NCBI GenBank assembly: GCA_002328185.1
Contig: DCWQ01000041.1
Span: forward strand, 49,023-57,157
Origin: Dehalococcoidia bacterium UBA2158
GTDB taxonomy: Bacteria; Chloroflexota; Dehalococcoidia; Lucifugimonadales; UBA3495
Reading direction: 5' to 3'
Length of the DNA stretch: 8,135 nucleotides
Positions 5,597-8,135 of the stretch are shown here, in pieces. Each line of letters starts with the position of its first letter. Within the stretch, counting starts at the first letter, position 1. The position numbers and the translations under genes were made by a program. Under the pieces are notes generated by a model that did not search any database, was not told the origin of the DNA, and saw only the letters and a list, made by a program, of their open reading frames with translations.

Positions 5597-6235
5597 TTGC
5601 GACAAAGCGCCGTCTCCTTCGATGCAGATGGACTAACTTTTGAAGGGGTTGTGACCCAACCAGACGATGGCACTGGCCCTTGGCCGGGCGTGGTCATCTG
5701 CCATCCCCACCCGCTTCACGGCGGCAACATGGACAACAATGTGGTCTTAGCCTTGGCTTTGGGGCTCGCCCAGGAAGGTTTCGTCACTCTGCGGTTCAAC
5801 TTCCGCGGCGTGGGCAGCAGTCAGGGCGAACACACGGAGGGTGAAAGAGAGTCCCAAGAAGTGCAGGGTGCATTGGACCTGATAAAGGCCTGGCCCGACA
5901 CAAATGGCAAGACCGGTCTCACCGGTTATTCCTTCGGCACTTCGGTGATCTTGGGACATAGCGAGCTGTACCCCGAAGCCGATGCCATCGCGTTGGTGTC
6001 ACCGCCCTTCCGCGCCATCGAAGGGACGGCCCTGAAAGAATCCAAAGTCCCCGCTTTGATCGTTACAGGAGACAGAGACCGGTTGGTGGACTCGACCCAA
6101 TTGGATGCGGAGTTGTCCAGTTTCAATAACGCCCCCGAGTTCAAGCTATTCAACGGCGTGGACCATTTTTGGTACGGTCAGGAAGCCCGTTTGGTGCCGG
6201 AAGTCGCCCGGTTTTTTTCTGAGAGATTGAAGTAA
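5597..6235 (+). CDS. COG2945-type alpha/beta hydrolase
   Basis: A 212-residue serine hydrolase with the alpha/beta fold, probably cytoplasmic, with no signal peptide. Signature pieces are VVICHPHPLHGGNMDNNVV (32-50), where HG lies by the oxyanion hole, LRFNFRGVGSSQGEHTEG (65-82), the nucleophile elbow GYSFG with Ser112, TGDRDRLVD with the acid candidate Asp161, and DHFWYG with the catalytic His190. This arrangement is typical of small predicted hydrolases of COG2945, whose substrates are mostly unknown. I chose the TTG at 5597 because AGGAG sits eight bases upstream, the protein then starts MRQSAVSFDADGLTFEG as in relatives, and the apparent promoter overlaps the earlier candidates at 5540 and 5567. 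lspA follows after 43 nt on the same strand. Near its end, CCGG-7 nt-CCGG followed by seven Ts (6197-6218) weakly resembles a terminator. Confidence 0.88.
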   Translation: MRQSAVSFDADGLTFEGVVTQPDDGTGPWPGVVICHPHPLHGGNMDNNVVLALALGLAQEGFVTLRFNFRGVGSSQGEHTEGERESQEVQGALDLIKAWPDTNGKTGLTGYSFGTSVILGHSELYPEADAIALVSPPFRAIEGTALKESKVPALIVTGDRDRLVDSTQLDAELSSFNNAPEFKLFNGVDHFWYGQEARLVPEVARFFSERLK

Positions 6236-6278
6236 TCCGACCTTTGGCATTTTCCGAGGCGGACCCGGAGACCCATAC

Positions 6279-6932
6279 GTGAGCGCCGATACCCCCCGCA
6301 TCCCCATCTACAAGGACTTTGTCCTGATTCAACTGGCGTCTCTGATCTTCGTCGTTGACCAGTTCAGCAAATTCTTGGTCCGGGATCAGCTTAGTTTCCG
6401 AGAGTCGTTCCCTGCAGACGGCTTCTTCCGCTTTACCCACACCTTCAATACCGGCAGTGCCTTCGGCATCTTTAGAGACCAGAACACGCCCCTGATCCTG
6501 GTCTCTTTCCTGGGCATCGCCATCCTGATCATGATCTACCGCAGCCAACGTGTGCCCACCGGCCTGTTGCGGCTGAGCTTGGGTCTGCAGATCGGCGGGG
6601 CGATGGGGAACCTAATCGACCGGCTGCGCTTGGGCCACGTAACCGACTTCGTGGATGTCGGCACCTGGCCGATCTTTAACGCGGCCGATGCTTCCATCAT
6701 CACAGGCCTGGTCATCCTGGCGTACATCTTTATCATCGCCGACCCAGGCGACAACAAAGATGGCAGTGTTCTGAGTGGATACGGTTGGTGCCCGGTCTGT
6801 GACGGCGATATGCGCACGTTGATGGGCGGCGGTTGGCGTTGCTCTACCTGTGGCGTGCGGGAGAGCCTCATCGGTGAACCTCTGTTCGGGGACCGCATGG
6901 TGGAGGAACTCACCGGAGACCAAAAGCTTTGA
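6279..6932 (+). CDS. lspA: Lipoprotein signal peptidase (signal peptidase II) with C-terminal zinc ribbon
   Basis: A 217-residue integral-membrane aspartyl protease that removes signal peptides from lipid-modified prolipoproteins. The first 156 residues are a complete LspA: VVDQFSKFLV (25-34), FNTGSAFGIF (56-65), GGAMGNLIDRL (106-116) with catalytic Asp114, VTDFVDV (121-127) and FNAADASI (133-140) with catalytic Asp137. Four hydrophobic segments lie at roughly 13-34, 70-87, 97-113 and 136-155. The ordinary enzyme ends near there (about 150-170 residues). This one continues for about 60 residues with two CxxC pairs, WCPVC (171-174) and CSTC (188-191), 13 residues apart, a zinc-ribbon pattern that should face the cytoplasm. 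The GTG start has GGAG at 6267-6270, eight bases upstream. The stop overlaps the next start in TTGA. LspA identity is sure; the role of the ribbon is unknown. Confidence 0.95.
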   Translation: MSADTPRIPIYKDFVLIQLASLIFVVDQFSKFLVRDQLSFRESFPADGFFRFTHTFNTGSAFGIFRDQNTPLILVSFLGIAILIMIYRSQRVPTGLLRLSLGLQIGGAMGNLIDRLRLGHVTDFVDVGTWPIFNAADASIITGLVILAYIFIIADPGDNKDGSVLSGYGWCPVCDGDMRTLMGGGWRCSTCGVRESLIGEPLFGDRMVEELTGDQKL

Positions 6933-7840
6933 CCACCGAGACCGCGAATCACGAATTTCGAGTAACGGAAGACCAGTCCCGTCTCGACCAATATTTGGCC
7001 GGGCAGGACACCGGACTGAACCGCAGCCAACTGCGGCGGTTGATCGTCGATGGGCAAGTGTTGGTCAACGGCGGACCGGCCAAACCTTCCAACAAGGTGC
7101 GGGCCGGCGACCTGGTCTTGCTGTCCGTCCCCCCATCCAGAGAATCCAACCTGGTGGCCCAAGACATACCCGTGACCGTTGTCTACCAAGATGAGAACTT
7201 GGTCGTCGTCGACAAGCCCGCCGGCCTGGCCGTTCACCCGGGGCCGGGCCACTCTGACCAGACCCTGGTCAACGCACTGCTGGCCATGTGCCCCGACATC
7301 CAGGGCATCGGCGGGGAGATCAGGCCTGGTATAGTTCACCGCTTGGACAAGGACACTTCAGGGCTGATGATGGTGGCCAAGACCCACCAGGCGCATCTCG
7401 ACCTATCATCCCAGATCAAGGCCCGGCAGGTCACCAAGGGTTATCTGGCCTTGGTCGAGGGTACCCCCAAACCCCTTGAGGGTAAGGTCGACGCCCCGGT
7501 GGGACGCCACACACGCCGCAGGACCCGCATGGCCGTGGTCGTGGGCGGCAAAGAAGCTCGCACCGGCTACAAGGTCCGGGAGCAGTTCTCCGGTCATAGC
7601 TTGCTGGAGCTTTACCTGGAGACCGGCCGCACCCACCAGATCAGGGTACACATGGCCCACATCGGCCACCCGCTGGTTGGCGACACCATCTACGGGAAGG
7701 CGAGCCCTCTAGTAGAGCGGCACTTTCTCCACGCCTTCCAATTGGGCTTCAAACACCCAGCCACCGGGGAGCCTCTGGAGTTCCAGACCGGCCTGCCATC
7801 TGACTTGGCCCTAGCTGTGGACACCCTGCGCAGCGGTTAG
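6929..7840 (+). CDS. rluD: RluA/RluD-family 23S rRNA pseudouridine synthase
   Basis: A 303-residue cytoplasmic enzyme that converts uridines to pseudouridine in large-subunit rRNA. It has an N-terminal S4 RNA-binding domain (RLDQYLAGQ at 18-26 through VRAGDLVLL at 57-65, with RSQLRRLIVDGQVLVNG between). The catalytic domain then shows VVVDKPAGLAVHPGPGH (92-108), the motif II sequence PGIVHRLDKDTSGLMMVAKT with catalytic Asp140, and LETGRTHQIRVHMAHIGHPL (230-249). Length and motifs match RluD, though RluB/C/D-level target specificity cannot be assigned surely. It starts at TTG 6929, overlapping the lspA stop by 4 nt (TTGA), with GGAG at 6915-6918, 10 nt upstream; no better start follows before the S4 domain. 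lspA next to this gene is a recurrent bacterial arrangement, so translational coupling is likely. Confidence 0.94.
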   Translation: MTTETANHEFRVTEDQSRLDQYLAGQDTGLNRSQLRRLIVDGQVLVNGGPAKPSNKVRAGDLVLLSVPPSRESNLVAQDIPVTVVYQDENLVVVDKPAGLAVHPGPGHSDQTLVNALLAMCPDIQGIGGEIRPGIVHRLDKDTSGLMMVAKTHQAHLDLSSQIKARQVTKGYLALVEGTPKPLEGKVDAPVGRHTRRRTRMAVVVGGKEARTGYKVREQFSGHSLLELYLETGRTHQIRVHMAHIGHPLVGDTIYGKASPLVERHFLHAFQLGFKHPATGEPLEFQTGLPSDLALAVDTLRSG

Positions 7841-7876
7841 CCGGGGCCAATTCAGATTTGTTTTACCTGGGTTGGG

Positions 7877-7903
7877 TCCCTCGACAGGCTTGGGATGAGC
7901 GGG
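7877..7903 (+). repeat. TCGACAGGCTTGGGATGAGC-type intergenic repeat
   Basis: TCCCTCGACAGGCTTGGGAT followed by GAGCGGG closely resembles a short imperfect palindrome (CCTTCGACAGGCTCAGG... form) that I recall as very common between genes in many environmental bacterial genomes. It can form an imperfect hairpin and is followed by TTTTT at 7904-7908, so it may double as a transcript end for rluD. The family resemblance is from memory, not from a search. Confidence 0.5.
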
Positions 7904-7953
7904 TTTTTATACGCCGGCCGACCCAATCCGATATCACGGCATTGGTCGGAACG

Positions 7954-7996
7954 ACGGAAATTGTCCCATCTTCCGTGAGAGGGTTAGGGTGGGAGC
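7954..7996 (+). repeat. Third copy of the GTTAGGGTGGGAGC intergenic repeat family
   Basis: ATTGTCCC (7960-7967) followed by GAGAGGGTTAGGGTGGGAGC (7977-7996) repeats the layout of 54-98 in the same orientation. An additional 6-bp inverted repeat ACGGAA (7954-7959) and TTCCGT (7971-7976) encloses ATTGTCCC. The copy is diverged but the order and ends are the same. Confidence 0.65.
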
Positions 7997-8108
7997 GAGC
8001 CTCCGCATTAGTGATCCAACAACCGCCAAATGACGGTGGGTGGCCAGCCGACCCTCGGATTCACCCCATATCCATCGTGCCTGGCAGCCCGAGATTACCG
8101 GGTGTGCG

Positions 8109-8117
8109 TGCTACAAT
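8109..8117 (+). promoter_or_regulatory. Possible extended -10 promoter reading out of the window
   Basis: TGCTACAAT is TG-n-TACAAT, one mismatch from the TATAAT consensus with the extended -10 dinucleotide. No clear -35 is present at 17 bp. It would drive a plus-strand gene beginning beyond 8135. Confidence 0.35.
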
Positions 8118-8135
8118 GGTCGGTGGGGTCGGTGG

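Larger units (their letters stand above)
7841..8135. other. Intergenic region with repeats, no gene seen
   Basis: I find no convincing reading frame, tRNA or rRNA on either strand in this 295-bp stretch. It holds the two repeat elements listed at 7877-7903 and 7954-7996 and a possible outward promoter near the end. A T5 run at 7904-7908 follows the first repeat, but the stem before it is too weak to be a confident rluD terminator. Confidence 0.7.

Noticed and set aside
6197..6218. Intrinsic terminator at the end of the hydrolase gene
   Set aside because: CCGG/CCGG gives only a 4-bp stem before the T7 run, it lies inside the coding sequence, and lspA follows 43 nt after the stop on the same strand. 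At most it is partial attenuation.
6536..7339. 267-codon open frame on the minus strand
   Set aside because: It runs antisense across the lspA-rluD junction, both of which have complete family motifs. Its sequence is low in recognisable structure and reflects GC-rich codon bias of the opposite strand.

Overview
This 8.1 kb window is high-GC bacterial chromosome made of ordinary housekeeping and catabolic genes. I infer a member of the Chloroflexota, probably a Dehalococcoidia/SAR202-type lineage from an environmental genome. The grounds are a luciferase-like flavin monooxygenase, a threonine aldolase beside an isochorismatase-like protein, and GGGAGAGGGTTAGGGT-type palindromic repeats between genes. 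No rRNA marker is present, so this placement is tentative. I found no tRNA, CRISPR array, transposase, phage gene or defence system.

Layout from left to right: (1) 1-211 is intergenic, with a perfect 18-bp-stem palindrome, a second copy of the same repeat family and a possible promoter. (2) 212-2632, plus strand: a luciferase-like monooxygenase followed closely by rarA, a replication-fork AAA+ ATPase. (3) 5453-2629, minus strand: ltaE (threonine aldolase), an isochorismatase-fold protein lacking the usual catalytic cysteine, a previously unmarked 43-residue single-pass membrane protein (3672-3803), a 168-bp gap holding a strong ribosome-binding site, and a two-domain arrestin-like protein. 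The arrestin-like gene ends tail to tail with rarA and the two stop codons share a CTAG. (4) 5540-7840, plus strand: a promoter, a COG2945-type alpha/beta hydrolase, lspA with an unusual C-terminal zinc ribbon, and an rluD-like 23S rRNA pseudouridine synthase that overlaps lspA by 4 nt. (5) 7841-8135 is intergenic, with two repeat types and a possible promoter pointing out of the window.

ltaE, the isochorismatase-like gene and the small membrane protein gene are 9 nt and 0 nt apart, so they almost certainly form one transcript and may act together. The hydrolase, lspA and rluD form a second unit; lspA next to rluD is a common bacterial arrangement. The 5454-5596 gap between ltaE and the hydrolase is a divergent promoter region with plausible promoters both ways.

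The points most worth following up are the LspA zinc-ribbon fusion, the 43-residue membrane protein, the cysteine-less isochorismatase, and the arrestin-like gene whose reading frame and Shine-Dalgarno lie upstream of any normal start codon. I see no clear new multi-gene system.
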